Below, one piece after another: positions 43,097 to 54,000 of a DNA stretch of 64,000 nucleotides. The stretch is from positions 1,860,001 through 1,924,000 of the forward strand of contig NZ_JQCR01000003.1 in NCBI RefSeq assembly GCF_000757885.1, written 5' to 3'. The notes beneath the pieces are model-generated. The model saw nothing but the letters and a program-made list of their open reading frames with translations. It made no database searches and was not told the DNA's origin. The stretch's first letter is position 1. The number at the start of each line of letters is the position of its first letter. A program made the translations under genes and the position numbers. The stretch is from Paenibacillus wynnii (GTDB lineage Bacteria; Bacillota; Bacilli; Paenibacillales; Paenibacillaceae).

Positions 43097-44443
43097 TCAC
43101 TGATTCATTTTGACAGCTGCATCAAGTTTCTTTAAGAACTCTACCGGAGTGCATCTGCCATCCATAAGGGATTGATGCGCCTCCATGACTAGGTTTTTGA
43201 ACTCATTATTCCCTTGATCCTGAAGGGGCGTCCCGCTGGAAGTCGAAATGGAGTTGAATATATCTACCAGTCCTTTTTGCAGGTTATTCTCCGTCCCCGT
43301 CAGGTATTGATCGAATTTCTGAGCCGGTATTCCTGCCCCGCTTTGCCAAATCTGCTTTGCCCAATTCTCTGGAGCGTAGAAATATTTCAAGAATTGTATG
43401 GCCTCTTCTTTGTTCTTGGAATTGGCAGAGACAGAGTAACCACCACCGAACCAAGCCGCTACGTCAGTCAGTTTGCCCGCTACAGAAGCAGGATACGGTG
43501 CAGCTGCAACATTATTTCGGAACTCCTCGGAGAAATTCTCATCCGTTGCAAGACTAGATTCCCAGCTGCCCATCAGAAAAAATGCAGCTTTACCTTGTCC
43601 GAAAAGGTTACGTGATGCTCCGTAATCCGCTGTCAAGAAGCCTTCGGCAAGGGCATTGTCTTTCTGAAATTGTTGTAACTCATTCGCCGCGGCAAGGAAT
43701 TGTTCATCTCCCGTAAAGGTTGCTTTGCCGGCAAGAACATCATCCATTTTGGTGAAATCACCTGTATGACGCTGAGCTATGTATTCGAACCAGATCGGGA
43801 GTGACCATCCCTCTACGGCATTCGTTGTAATAGGGTTAATGCCCTGTGCTCTTAGCTTCTTAGTGGCTGCAAACCATTCCTGCGTTGTTTTAGGAATCTT
43901 AATGCCGTTGTCAGCCAATATTTTTTGATTGTAATACATAACAAAGAAGTCAGTATTCCTTGGTAATCCGTATAATTTACCAGCCTGCTTAAAACCGTCT
44001 AATGAACCGGACACAAAGCTATTAGAGGTGAAGTCCGCTTCATTTAACTCTGCCAGTATCCCCTCATCGATAAGGGGTTGGATAAAAGAAGTTTGTCCCC
44101 AGGATTGAATAATGTCTGGAAGAGTGTTGGACGAAGCATATATTTTAACCTTAGATTTATAGGGTTCATCCTGCAGTGCTTCCACTTCAATGGTTACATT
44201 TGAATGCTCCTTCATATAGGCATCTATGATTTGCTGTTCAATTTTGCCTTGCCCATTGGAACGGTCAGCAAGCGCAGTAAAGAGTTTCAGTGTAATACTC
44301 TCCTGTTTCTTTGTTATATCTTGGACTGTAGCCTCGTTCCCCCCATCCCCGCTAATGGTAGGATTAGTAGAATTAATAGTCGAAGTGCAGTCTGTCAAGC
44401 TGAGCATCATGGAAAAAATGAGTGCAATAACTTTCAGTTTCAT
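43097..44443 (-). CDS. ABC transporter sugar-binding lipoprotein (orphan)
   Basis: A 448-residue family 1 extracellular solute-binding protein. SITLKLFTALADRSNGQG and DIIQSWGQTSFIQPLIDEG are typical of the fold, as is GKAAFFLMGSWESSLA. The signal peptide ends at LTDC with Cys 19; Asp at -1 of the lipobox is atypical. No permease or ATPase gene is beside it. It is divergent from the YesM/YesN-like pair, so it may be a sensing partner or use a shared transporter encoded elsewhere. Confidence 0.87.
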   Translation of the reverse strand: MKLKVIALIFSMMLSLTDCTSTINSTNPTISGDGGNEATVQDITKKQESITLKLFTALADRSNGQGKIEQQIIDAYMKEHSNVTIEVEALQDEPYKSKVKIYASSNTLPDIIQSWGQTSFIQPLIDEGILAELNEADFTSNSFVSGSLDGFKQAGKLYGLPRNTDFFVMYYNQKILADNGIKIPKTTQEWFAATKKLRAQGINPITTNAVEGWSLPIWFEYIAQRHTGDFTKMDDVLAGKATFTGDEQFLAAANELQQFQKDNALAEGFLTADYGASRNLFGQGKAAFFLMGSWESSLATDENFSEEFRNNVAAAPYPASVAGKLTDVAAWFGGGYSVSANSKNKEEAIQFLKYFYAPENWAKQIWQSGAGIPAQKFDQYLTGTENNLQKGLVDIFNSISTSSGTPLQDQGNNEFKNLVMEAHQSLMDGRCTPVEFLKKLDAAVKMNQ

Positions 44444-44607
44444 CTCATCTAACCCTCTCTTTATGAAGCGTTTTTTTCAAAAAATTAGGAAGAAGAACAT
44501 TTATTATCGCCTCCATTGTAGTTATACTAATAATATTCTAGATATTCTAGTAGGAGGCAGGGTGAGTAACCATTAAATTTATTGTAACCAAATACCGGGA
44601 CATTTCG

Positions 44608-46362
44608 TTGCAGCATAAATTGCTGATATGGGTCATCCCCCTATTAATCCTTACGGTCGGACTAACGGGTCTGTATTCTTATTATATTGCAGCGAATGAA
44701 ATCGTCGATAAAATCCGCCAAGCGCAAAGCCATATGGCTGCCAAAACGACCAACCAACTTGATTTTATCACCAGCGGCACCATAAGCACAGGCAACTTCC
44801 TTTTTCTCAACCCATCCCTGCAAAATATGGTAACCACTCGGGATACCCTCGAAGTTAGAGAGCAAATTTATAAATCACTGCTCCCTTTGATGGTATCAAG
44901 CGAGTCTTTTCAGTCTCTGCTTATTTATCGCTTATCTACCGGTCAAGATGATAATCAGCCGTTCGCCATAACTCAGACTGGCATTGCAAGTGCCGCCTCC
45001 TTCGCCGAGTTTCAAGAAACCCGATTTTACAAGAACATTATGAAGTCTGCCGGTGAACCTATTTGGGATATGCTGTCCCCTTCAGACCATCTGCTACATG
45101 GAGACAGACATTACAAACTGGTAATGATCAAACCTTTTAAAGACTTCAACAACTATAAGCGCATTGGAGTTTTAATGATTGGGATTGATGCAGACCAGCT
45201 CAGTAAAAATCTTTTTCGGAAGGAAAATAATGCTTATCAATTGGTAATCAACGACGACGGCGTTATTCTCGCATCCACTGAACTGGATAATTTGGGCAAA
45301 TCGATCGAGGATTTATCTTATTTCAAGTCCGGGGATACCGTTCTTTCCAAAAACGATGCATTAAAGAACTTACTGGCTAGAGATGATTTGGTTGTCTCAC
45401 AGACTACTTCTCCGCTAACGGGCTGGCACTCTTTGGTCATACAGAATAAAAAAGAGTTGCTGAAAGAACTGGATTATATTAAATCGATTACATTTCTGAT
45501 TATGGCAGTGTTCACCTTAGTCATGATTCTCTGCACTTGGTTAATCGCCAAAATTATTACGAACCCTGTCAAAACATTAATTATATCTATGAAGCAGCTG
45601 CAGCGCGGAGACTTCACACAACGGGTTAACTTCTCGGGTAAAGATGAGATAGGCCAACTGGGTTATTGGTATGATATCATGGTCGAACGTGTTAAAACAC
45701 TGATCGATGATGTGTACACCTCCCATCTTAAACAGAAGGAGGCAGAGCTTAAGACACTTCAATCCCAAATCAATCCTCACTTTCTATACAATACGTTAAA
45801 TATGATTAGTTGGACGGCAGTGCAGAAGAATGAGCGGGACATAGCAGAAATGGTGCACTCTTTATCACAGGTATTTCGGTTAAGCCTTAATAATGGACAA
45901 GACAATGTTACTCTTCTCCAGGAAGTGGAGTTGATTGAGAATTATTTATTCTTGCAAAAGAAACGCTTTACTACCCGATTTCATTTCTCCATTCGTCTAG
46001 ATGAAGATATCAGTCATATTCTGGTACCGAAGCTTATACTGCAGCCTCTCGTTGAAAACGCCATCATTCATGCCATAGAACCCTTGGAGGGGAGCGGAAT
46101 GATCACTATAGCCTGTTATGCGGAGGAATCATGGATTTTACTCGAGGTAGTCGATAACGGAAAGGGAATGACCCCAGAACGGGTAGAACAAATTTTATTG
46201 AATCATATGTCGCCAACTCTCTCCAATGCACACTCAGGCCTTGCCATTAGTAATGTCCGGGAAAGGCTCAATCTGTTTTTCGAGCGTACGGAGTTTCATA
46301 TTGAAAGCACCTTAGGACTTGGTACACGTATCCAAATTCGGATCTATAAAGGGAGTCACTAA
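44608..46362 (+). CDS. YesM-type sensor histidine kinase
   Basis: From TTG 44608 the protein has 584 residues: TM1 5-27, an extracellular dCache-like domain to about 290, TM2 294-315, HAMP 316-367, the His_kinase segment QSQINPHFLYNTL with His 391, and an HATPase domain with VVDNGKGM. The start is uncertain. AGGAGG lies at 44552-44557, far upstream, and the frame is open from 44566 without a standard start codon near it. The stop is 3 nt before the regulator gene. Such kinases control carbohydrate uptake or hydrolase genes. Confidence 0.88.
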   Translation: MQHKLLIWVIPLLILTVGLTGLYSYYIAANEIVDKIRQAQSHMAAKTTNQLDFITSGTISTGNFLFLNPSLQNMVTTRDTLEVREQIYKSLLPLMVSSESFQSLLIYRLSTGQDDNQPFAITQTGIASAASFAEFQETRFYKNIMKSAGEPIWDMLSPSDHLLHGDRHYKLVMIKPFKDFNNYKRIGVLMIGIDADQLSKNLFRKENNAYQLVINDDGVILASTELDNLGKSIEDLSYFKSGDTVLSKNDALKNLLARDDLVVSQTTSPLTGWHSLVIQNKKELLKELDYIKSITFLIMAVFTLVMILCTWLIAKIITNPVKTLIISMKQLQRGDFTQRVNFSGKDEIGQLGYWYDIMVERVKTLIDDVYTSHLKQKEAELKTLQSQINPHFLYNTLNMISWTAVQKNERDIAEMVHSLSQVFRLSLNNGQDNVTLLQEVELIENYLFLQKKRFTTRFHFSIRLDEDISHILVPKLILQPLVENAIIHAIEPLEGSGMITIACYAEESWILLEVVDNGKGMTPERVEQILLNHMSPTLSNAHSGLAISNVRERLNLFFERTEFHIESTLGLGTRIQIRIYKGSH

Positions 46363-46365
46363 ACG

Positions 46366-47982
46366 ATGCTTAAGTTAATGATTGCCGAAGATGAATTATC
46401 TTTCCGACAGGGAATTATTCAGATGATCGATTGGTCCTTTTACGGTATTGAGATCGTGGGCGATGCCATGGATGGTCGAGAGGCTATAGCCTTAATGAGG
46501 GAGAAAAAACCGGATATATTATTAACAGATATTCGCATGCCCTATTTGAATGGACTCGAATTAATACAGACCGCTCAAGATGAGGGCCTCTCCTTCTTTT
46601 CCATCATTCTTACGGGGTATAGTGATTTCAATTATGCAAGGGATGCCGTCCGATATGGGGCAAGCGAATATTTGTTAAAGCCATGCTTACCGGAGGATAT
46701 TCTCCAAGCCATACTTACTGTGAAGGAAAAAATTGATAAGGATCATAGAAATGGATCCTCATTGGAGCAGTTGAATCAGAACTGGAACAAGAATATTCCA
46801 TTGCTTAAGAATCAGATTTTAAATGAGTGGCTGTCAAGCCCCCCTCTTCCCTTAGAAGACAGGGGTCAAGTGTTGGACGAAGTAGGAATTTCCCTTACAA
46901 CCTCCAGGATTCATATTGGACTCCTGCGGATTGATTCCCTTGACCGACGTAAGGATTCCAAACTTTATAAACGGGACATGGCATTGATTCGGTATGCTGC
47001 GATTAATATTCTCACTGAAACACTGCTGCCTCTGTTCCATGGTCTAATAGAACCCATCCGTTATGGAGAAGAGATCCTGTGGCTCGCGAATATTCCGGAG
47101 AACGAAACCGATGCCTCACTCAAGGATAAGATGGAAGAACTGCAAAGAAATATGGAGACCTTTCTGAAAATCTCCATCAGTATATCCTTATCTTCTGTAA
47201 AACCTTCTCTGGATGAAGTACATACTGCATACTTGGAAGCCGTGGAAGCAATGGCAGGACGATTTTATCAAGGAAAAGGGGGTGTATTTCTCTTCTCTGA
47301 GTATGATCAGCGTAACTTAAATCACGTCTCCATATTAGAGAATGAAGAATTACATCAACTGGAGAAAGAAATACGATTACATTTGGAGAATCAACTATAC
47401 GAGGAAGCACTCGATGATATGGACCAATGGCTGAATTACATACGCAACACTTCCCAATACGAGAAGGCTGAAGTTAATCTCAGAGCCACAATATTCATTC
47501 TTGAGCTTCAAAAATTCTCACAAGAACGTATTCCTACTGCCTTCGAATGGAAGGACAACCTCATCAACTGGGTGGAACAGGTACCCTCGATCGAAACGTT
47601 GGAAGAGCTGGCTACCATCATGCAAAAAATCATTCAAAATATTGTTGAAATAGACTCTCAACAGAAACCTCTCCATCGAACGGTTCAGGCTGCTCTAGAT
47701 TGGATTATTATGAATTACAATACCAGTATTTCGTTGGAATCCGTCGCTAAGGAAACCTACGTATCTAATACCTATTTAAGTTCCCTGTTCAAACAGGAAT
47801 TGGGTATTAACTTTTTAGATTATTTGCATCAGTACCGTGTGGAAAAAGCCAAAGAATTATTGAAACAAAATTACAAAATATTCGCTGTCGCCAAATTGGT
47901 AGGTTATCAGGAGGAGCGGCATTTCAGAACAACCTTCAAAAAGTGGACCGGACTGACCCCGACACAATATCAGAAAAAATGA
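46366..47982 (+). CDS. YesN-type response regulator with AraC DNA-binding domain
   Basis: A 538-residue regulator. The receiver domain (1-120) has AEDE, the phosphoacceptor Asp 55 in LLTDIRMP, and the switch Lys in EYLLKPC. A long middle region follows (about 140-430). The C-terminal AraC/XylS domain shows VSNTYLSSLFKQELGINFLD and KLVGYQEERHFRTTFKKW. It is cotranscribed with the kinase upstream and convergent with the giant hydrolase gene, the likely regulon member (inference). Confidence 0.93.
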   Translation: MLKLMIAEDELSFRQGIIQMIDWSFYGIEIVGDAMDGREAIALMREKKPDILLTDIRMPYLNGLELIQTAQDEGLSFFSIILTGYSDFNYARDAVRYGASEYLLKPCLPEDILQAILTVKEKIDKDHRNGSSLEQLNQNWNKNIPLLKNQILNEWLSSPPLPLEDRGQVLDEVGISLTTSRIHIGLLRIDSLDRRKDSKLYKRDMALIRYAAINILTETLLPLFHGLIEPIRYGEEILWLANIPENETDASLKDKMEELQRNMETFLKISISISLSSVKPSLDEVHTAYLEAVEAMAGRFYQGKGGVFLFSEYDQRNLNHVSILENEELHQLEKEIRLHLENQLYEEALDDMDQWLNYIRNTSQYEKAEVNLRATIFILELQKFSQERIPTAFEWKDNLINWVEQVPSIETLEELATIMQKIIQNIVEIDSQQKPLHRTVQAALDWIIMNYNTSISLESVAKETYVSNTYLSSLFKQELGINFLDYLHQYRVEKAKELLKQNYKIFAVAKLVGYQEERHFRTTFKKWTGLTPTQYQKK

Positions 47983-48010
47983 GCGGACGCTCCGCGTTAA
48001 TACAATAAGA

Positions 48011-48060
48011 AAGGCTGTCACATTCGTAGAAGAAATCTACTCATGGACAGCCTTTTTTTT
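48011..48060 (+). terminator. Intrinsic terminator of the kinase-regulator operon
   Basis: AGGCTGTC (48012-48019) pairs with GACAGCCT (48047-48054), with extra pairing GTAGA...TCTAC inside, and is followed by TTTTTTT. It sits between the convergent regulator and hydrolase genes. Confidence 0.85.
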
Positions 48061-48063
48061 TAC

Positions 48064-51000
48064 TTATTGCAGATTATACATCTTGTAAATGATAACAGCC
48101 GCTTCAGCACGGGTAGCATTCCCAAGAGGATTCACACTGGCTCCGTTACCGGACACGATTCCATTCTTGACCAGCGTAGATATGCTCTCCACTGCGTATG
48201 GGGCAATCTTCTTAAGGTCATCAAATCCAGCTAGAGTGTCTGCTGAACCCTGAATCAAATCGATCTTCGCAGCACTCAAGGCTCTGGTAGCTAATGCCAT
48301 CATTTCCTGTCTCGTGATGTTGGCTTCCGGTTCGAAGACATTTCCACCTTTTCCTTGGACAATTCCGAGCTTCTTCGCGATGCCAATAGCTTCCGCATAA
48401 TAGGCTGTTGATTTCACATCGGTAAAATGATCATCCGCAGCTTCTGTCAAACCAAGCGCTTTCACCAATAGTATGATGAAGTCTGCTCTCTTAATCTTTT
48501 CATTCGGAGCGAAAGTTGTATCTGACGTACCGTTGATCACACCTTTGGACGCCATGACCTCAATGGCCTGCTTTGCCCAGCCGAACTTACCGATATCCGA
48601 AAATGTTTTGTTAACGAACGCTATAGCATATTGGCTGAAATGTGTCGTGGTGAAAGTAACCGTTCCTGACTTTTCATCGTAATGCCCGCTTGGAACGGAG
48701 GTTACATTTCCTTGTCCATCGATATACCACACTGTGATTTTCTCCTTTTGCATCAATTCTGATGCCGAAGGTGTGTAAGGAATGGACACGGTAACCAGTG
48801 CTAACGAATTATTCCATGTTATGATTTGATTTCCTGCTCTTAACGTCAGTTCAATGATCGGTCGTTGTCCGATCTTCTCTTTGATTGCAGCATCTGTAAT
48901 GTCCGCTACCGCTATCGTAATTCCAATGCTGTCCACATTGCCTAAGGCAATGCCTTTGAGCATGTTACTAGGCAAGACAACCTTTCCAATGCCCGTAATC
49001 AGTTCCAGATTAGATGTTAAAGTATCCGTTGTCAGATTCGAAACAGGAAGAAATACCTCATATCCCGTTTGTCCTGCCAGTTCTTCAACTTCTATAGACA
49101 CCGTCCTAACTTTATTGGGTGCTGGCTTCGATGCTTCTAGAGCTGTTTTCAAATCAGCAACTGTTATCGTTGTGGTTGCGCGACCGCTGTTAAGGTTCAC
49201 CACAGGTTTAGGAGCTTTGATGATCGATTTATGTCCATTATCAACTGAACTGTTACCAGGCTTGGTGTCAGGAGGTGTACCCGGATTACCGTTAGGACTG
49301 GTGATCGTGTAGGTATACTCACCGACATCGCTATGATTCAAGCCGTTTTTGCTCGATATCGCTTTGATCGTCATGGTGGTATTCACCGTAATCGGACCTG
49401 CATACAAGCTGCTTGTTGTCGTTGGCACGGAACCATCCATTGTATAATAAATGGCTGCCCCTGCTGATTTAGTCGTAAGATTTACTTTTATTTGATTATT
49501 GTAACTCCCTGCATCCGGGCTAGCTTTCGGGATCGAGGAAGCTGCTGCATAGAAGGATACATAACTGTTATCCATTCCCTCTTTTACAACGATGGCCCGA
49601 ATGACCTTTGAAGGATCCACGGTGATGGAGCCTTTGTACAACGTGCTATCCTTTGTCGGCAGTGATCCGTCTGTTGTGTAATAAATCTTGGCGTCTGCGA
49701 TATTTGTACTCAGTGTTACCATTTGCTCGTCACCTTGTTGACCATCTTTATAAGTAATGTGAGGAGCTGTTGCTTTGTCTAATACAGGTGTAGGAATAGA
49801 ATCCGTTGGCTCCAGTTGGAACCCATCCAGATTAAAGCCGTCTCCGTTAATGACAAGCCTAACCTTTTGCGTTCCAGCCTCCAAATTAAGAACGGATGCC
49901 GCTTCCATGTAAATACCCCAACCGCTGGTGCTTGGTAAGCTTGTTACAACTTTCTCCTGACCGTTGGAGAGCAGGGATACAGAAACTCCACCTTGGGCAG
50001 TCGCATACTTATATTTAACTTTATAGTAACCAGTCTTTGGTATTGTAACTGTGTAATCCATATACGTTCCTGCAGCTGTATATCCAACGTTAGTAATCGT
50101 ATCTCCAACTTGGATTACATTCTGACCCGCCTGTTCGAAGGTTTCTGCTTCCACCTTCAAGATGCCGTCCTCATTTACTGTATGTGGGATGACCTCTTCA
50201 ATGATGATGTGCTGCATTTCAAAGGTACCCACGCTGCCGAGTATCCTAATAACCTGCTCTCCCGCTTCCAAGTCTGCCGAAGTCCGGATATGATTCCAGT
50301 TGTTAGGTCCGGACGGAATGTTAAATGTGGCAAGCGTAGTAGTTGCAGATTTCATCAGGAATGTACTGCCTCCGCTGCTTGGAACCGCTGCATTAAATGT
50401 AAATGTATATTTTCCTGCAACGGGAACGTTAATCTTGAAATCTACCCAGTCCCCTGTTCCAATGTCCGTAAATTTCCATCCGTCCGTAAAGTTTACTCCT
50501 GAGTACTGGTAGTAAACAGCGGAGGTGACGGTGCCGGGAATAAGTGTAGCCGGTGACTCTGTTACCGTCCCATGAAGCTTCACATCTGCTGAAAGTAGCT
50601 TGCCCCCAGAAGAATCTGAATAGGCCGTAGATGGAACGTTCACCGTCAGTTTCAAATCTTTATAATAGGGTGTTCCATCCCAAGCAAGTTTTACTTTAAC
50701 CGTATCAGGGTTGTAGGTTGCATAGGTAACAGAGGTTACTGTCACTCCCTTTGCTATTGCTTCCCCGGATAAAGAGATATCCTCTACATTTAAGCTATTA
50801 AAAGTGCCTCCTGTTAGGTTAAGCGTTATCTCTTGGCCATCTACGTCATAATCCAAAACATTCGGAGTTGCGCTTAGCACTTTCTCTTGATCTGGGACCG
50901 TTTGAGCCTCACGGTTCCATCGATAAGTAGCTACGGATTTAGGTGCGAGCGTTGCCGCAATTTGCGTGCCGTCACTAACCAGCTTGAACGTTTGCGGGGA

Positions 51001-54000
51001 CGCGGTTTGATTGATAACTACCGTAACAACCGTTTTCTTGTCCGGGCTCAAGAAGGACACATTCGTTACACTGTCCTTATTACCATAGTTGCTGTCAATT
51101 CGAGTGTATCCCGGGCTTATGAACTTTGTGAAATGGCCCATAAAATAATACTCTGGCGTCAGCCAATAATGTTCAGGGTTCGACGAATCTTGAATTAACA
51201 TCGTTGGGTCCGGTGTTCCTATCCATTGGTGTGTGCTGACGTCACTATCCAGCATGAGAACCCATGAATTGTAGCTCCTTGCCCAGTTCCGGAAATACTG
51301 CGCGATTCGATCCGTTCCGAGCGTTCCCCATACTGCTCTTTCCGTCAGATAGACATCTTTATCAGGATACAGATCATGCAGCTGGGACATAAGTCCAAGG
51401 TCGCCGCCGTAATCATGGAAAGCCGTTCCGTCAATCGCTGCGTAATTCTCAGAATCAGCCAGCATAGGAGCCGGGTAAGTCATCGTGTCTCCCGGGTTGT
51501 GGTCGAATATCCATAGCTTCACATCCAGCCCAGCGTCAACAAGCTTCTGCTTCAGCAGCTTGGCAAGCTCAGCTTCTTGCTGCCATGGCATTTTCGTGCT
51601 GGGATATTCGATCTCAAGCAGCGGCTCGTTCTGCAGAGTCATCGCTTCGATATTAATCCCTTGTTTCTTATACTCTTGAATAAATTTCACATAATAATCC
51701 GCCAATATAGGTAGATACTCATCTTTGACTTGCCCCTTAATCATACTGTCCGTTGTCTTCATCCAGCCTGGAGGGCTCCATGGTGAAGCAAAGAACTTGA
51801 GTTCAGGGTTTATGGCTACCATTTTCTGCAATGCCGGAATAATACCGTAATCAATATCCTTCTGAATGGAGAAGTGACTTAAGCTTGGGTCTGTTTCTCC
51901 CTTTGGCATATCATCGTAGGTATAAAATTGCTGAGCTGTAAAGTCAGCTGTACCAATGGTTACGCGCATCATGCTCATACCAATACCATCCGTCTTACTC
52001 ACCAGTTGCTTCAGCAAGTCGTTCTGCTTATCTGGTGACATCTTGACCAGATTGTATACAGTCGATTCTTCCATCGATGTTCCAATCCCCATCATCGATT
52101 GATATTCTTTGCCCGGATTGATATTAATGGTTGTAACCTTTGCATCTGCAGCCGTGCCGACCTCTGTCAAATCAAGGTTTGGCTGCTGCTCAAGCTTCTT
52201 ATCACCCTCTTGCCAGCGGGGTCCATAATACCATCGCATGTCCCCGGAGTCCCGTTCAGTGGTCACCCAGTTTTCTACTGCATTCGCCTGTACGACCGGT
52301 GAAGGTGTTACTGTTCCACCCCCATCGACTTCTGGTGACGCTGGAGAGAAGCCTGTGGAACCAAACCAGTTGAAGTTTATTCCTCCGTTCTTGAGGACGA
52401 GCTTAATCTTCTGTACACCGGCTTTCAGTGCGATGTCATGAACAGTAGACGTCTGCCAATTCTGCCAGCCGCCAGTACGGTTTACAGATAATTCACCGAG
52501 TTTAACTCCTGATTCATCCAGAATATTAAATCCAGTATTATCGCCTTCACCTGCATGACGGAAATCAATGTCGAAAGTTCCGTCTGTTGGAACATTAATC
52601 AGATATTCCATCCAGTCTCCTGCATCGGTGTAGCCAAGATTCTGGCCTCCGCCTGTATCACCTGTATTCTCTAATTGAATACCTTGTTGTTGCTTGAAGC
52701 TCTCCGCCTCTACTCTCACGTAAAGCGGTTTACCCGGTAATTGTGGAAGAGCAGGTAAAGCAGGAGTTTGTTGGCTCTTGGTCAACCCAAAACCATAATC
52801 AAACAGAATATACTTTTGCTCTAAATTAGAGGTTCCCGCTTTCGGAGTCGAATACGCCTCTGTGAAGAACGGCCAACGTACCGGAAGTTCCCCTTTGAAG
52901 TCGTACTCTCCAAATAGGACATCTGCAACGCCTTGTCCCTCGGTTCCAGGTAACCACGCTGCTACAAGTCCTTGGATATCACTTAATTGATCATTAAGGA
53001 TCATCGGTCTTCCTGATACAAGGACAACAATTGTTGGGACGCCTGATTCACGTATATTATCTAAGGTAGCAATGTCTTCCTTATCCAGCTTCAGACTATT
53101 CAAGCTATCGCCGTTACTCTCTGCATAAGGCTTCTCGCCGATAATGGCAATAGCCACATCACTGCCTGCAGCCCCGCGGCCATGCTTGTTATAATTGACG
53201 GTTTTAGATCCTCCTATCGTATTCTTGATCCCCTGCAGGATCGTTGTGCCTTCTGTGGTTTTTCCGGATTGACCCTGCCAAGTGATGGACCATCCACCCG
53301 ACTGTATGCCGATATCATCAGCACTTTTTCCTGCGACGAAGATCTTATCCATGTTCTTAAGTTGGGACAGGATCGGTTTCCCGTTGACCTCATCGTTCTT
53401 AAGAAGCACGAGCGATTCACGAACGGCTTGCTGAGCGATCGCTCGATGAGATTCGGACCCGAAGGTTGCTTCGAGGCTCGTATCGGTCATCGGGTGCTCA
53501 AACACGCCCGACTCGAATTTAACACGTAAAATACGCGTTACTGCATCATTGATCCGCTCTTGTTTAATATCACCGTCTTTAACAAGCTCCTTCAGGTTAG
53601 CTATGGTGATTTTCCAATCCGCTGGCATCATCAACATATCAACACCCGCATTGACGGCCACGCCAATCTGGTTCTTCAATCCACTGACCGCATTTCCATC
53701 CCAATCCTTGGTGATTTGCTGCACGGCATTATAGTCCGTGATTACAAAGCCCGTGAACCCAAGCTGTCCCTCTCCTGTACCCTTCAGCACATCGGTGAGA
53801 AGTCGTTTGTTGGCGTGCATCTTCAACCCTTGAATACTGCTATAGGAAGCCATTACCGTTCTTGCTCCCGCTTCTACAGCCTTTTTGTACATAGGCAGAT
53901 CGAGATCGAGGACTTCTTGCTCCGTCATCCCGGATACATTACCTTGATTTACACCGTTATCCGTCAGTCCTTCCCCGAGAAAATGCTTCGCTGTTGCGAT

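Noticed and set aside
44464..44482. cre-like sequence TGAAGCGTTTTTTTCA before the solute-binding protein gene
   Set aside because: The central CG is out of register with the consensus arms, leaving several mismatches.
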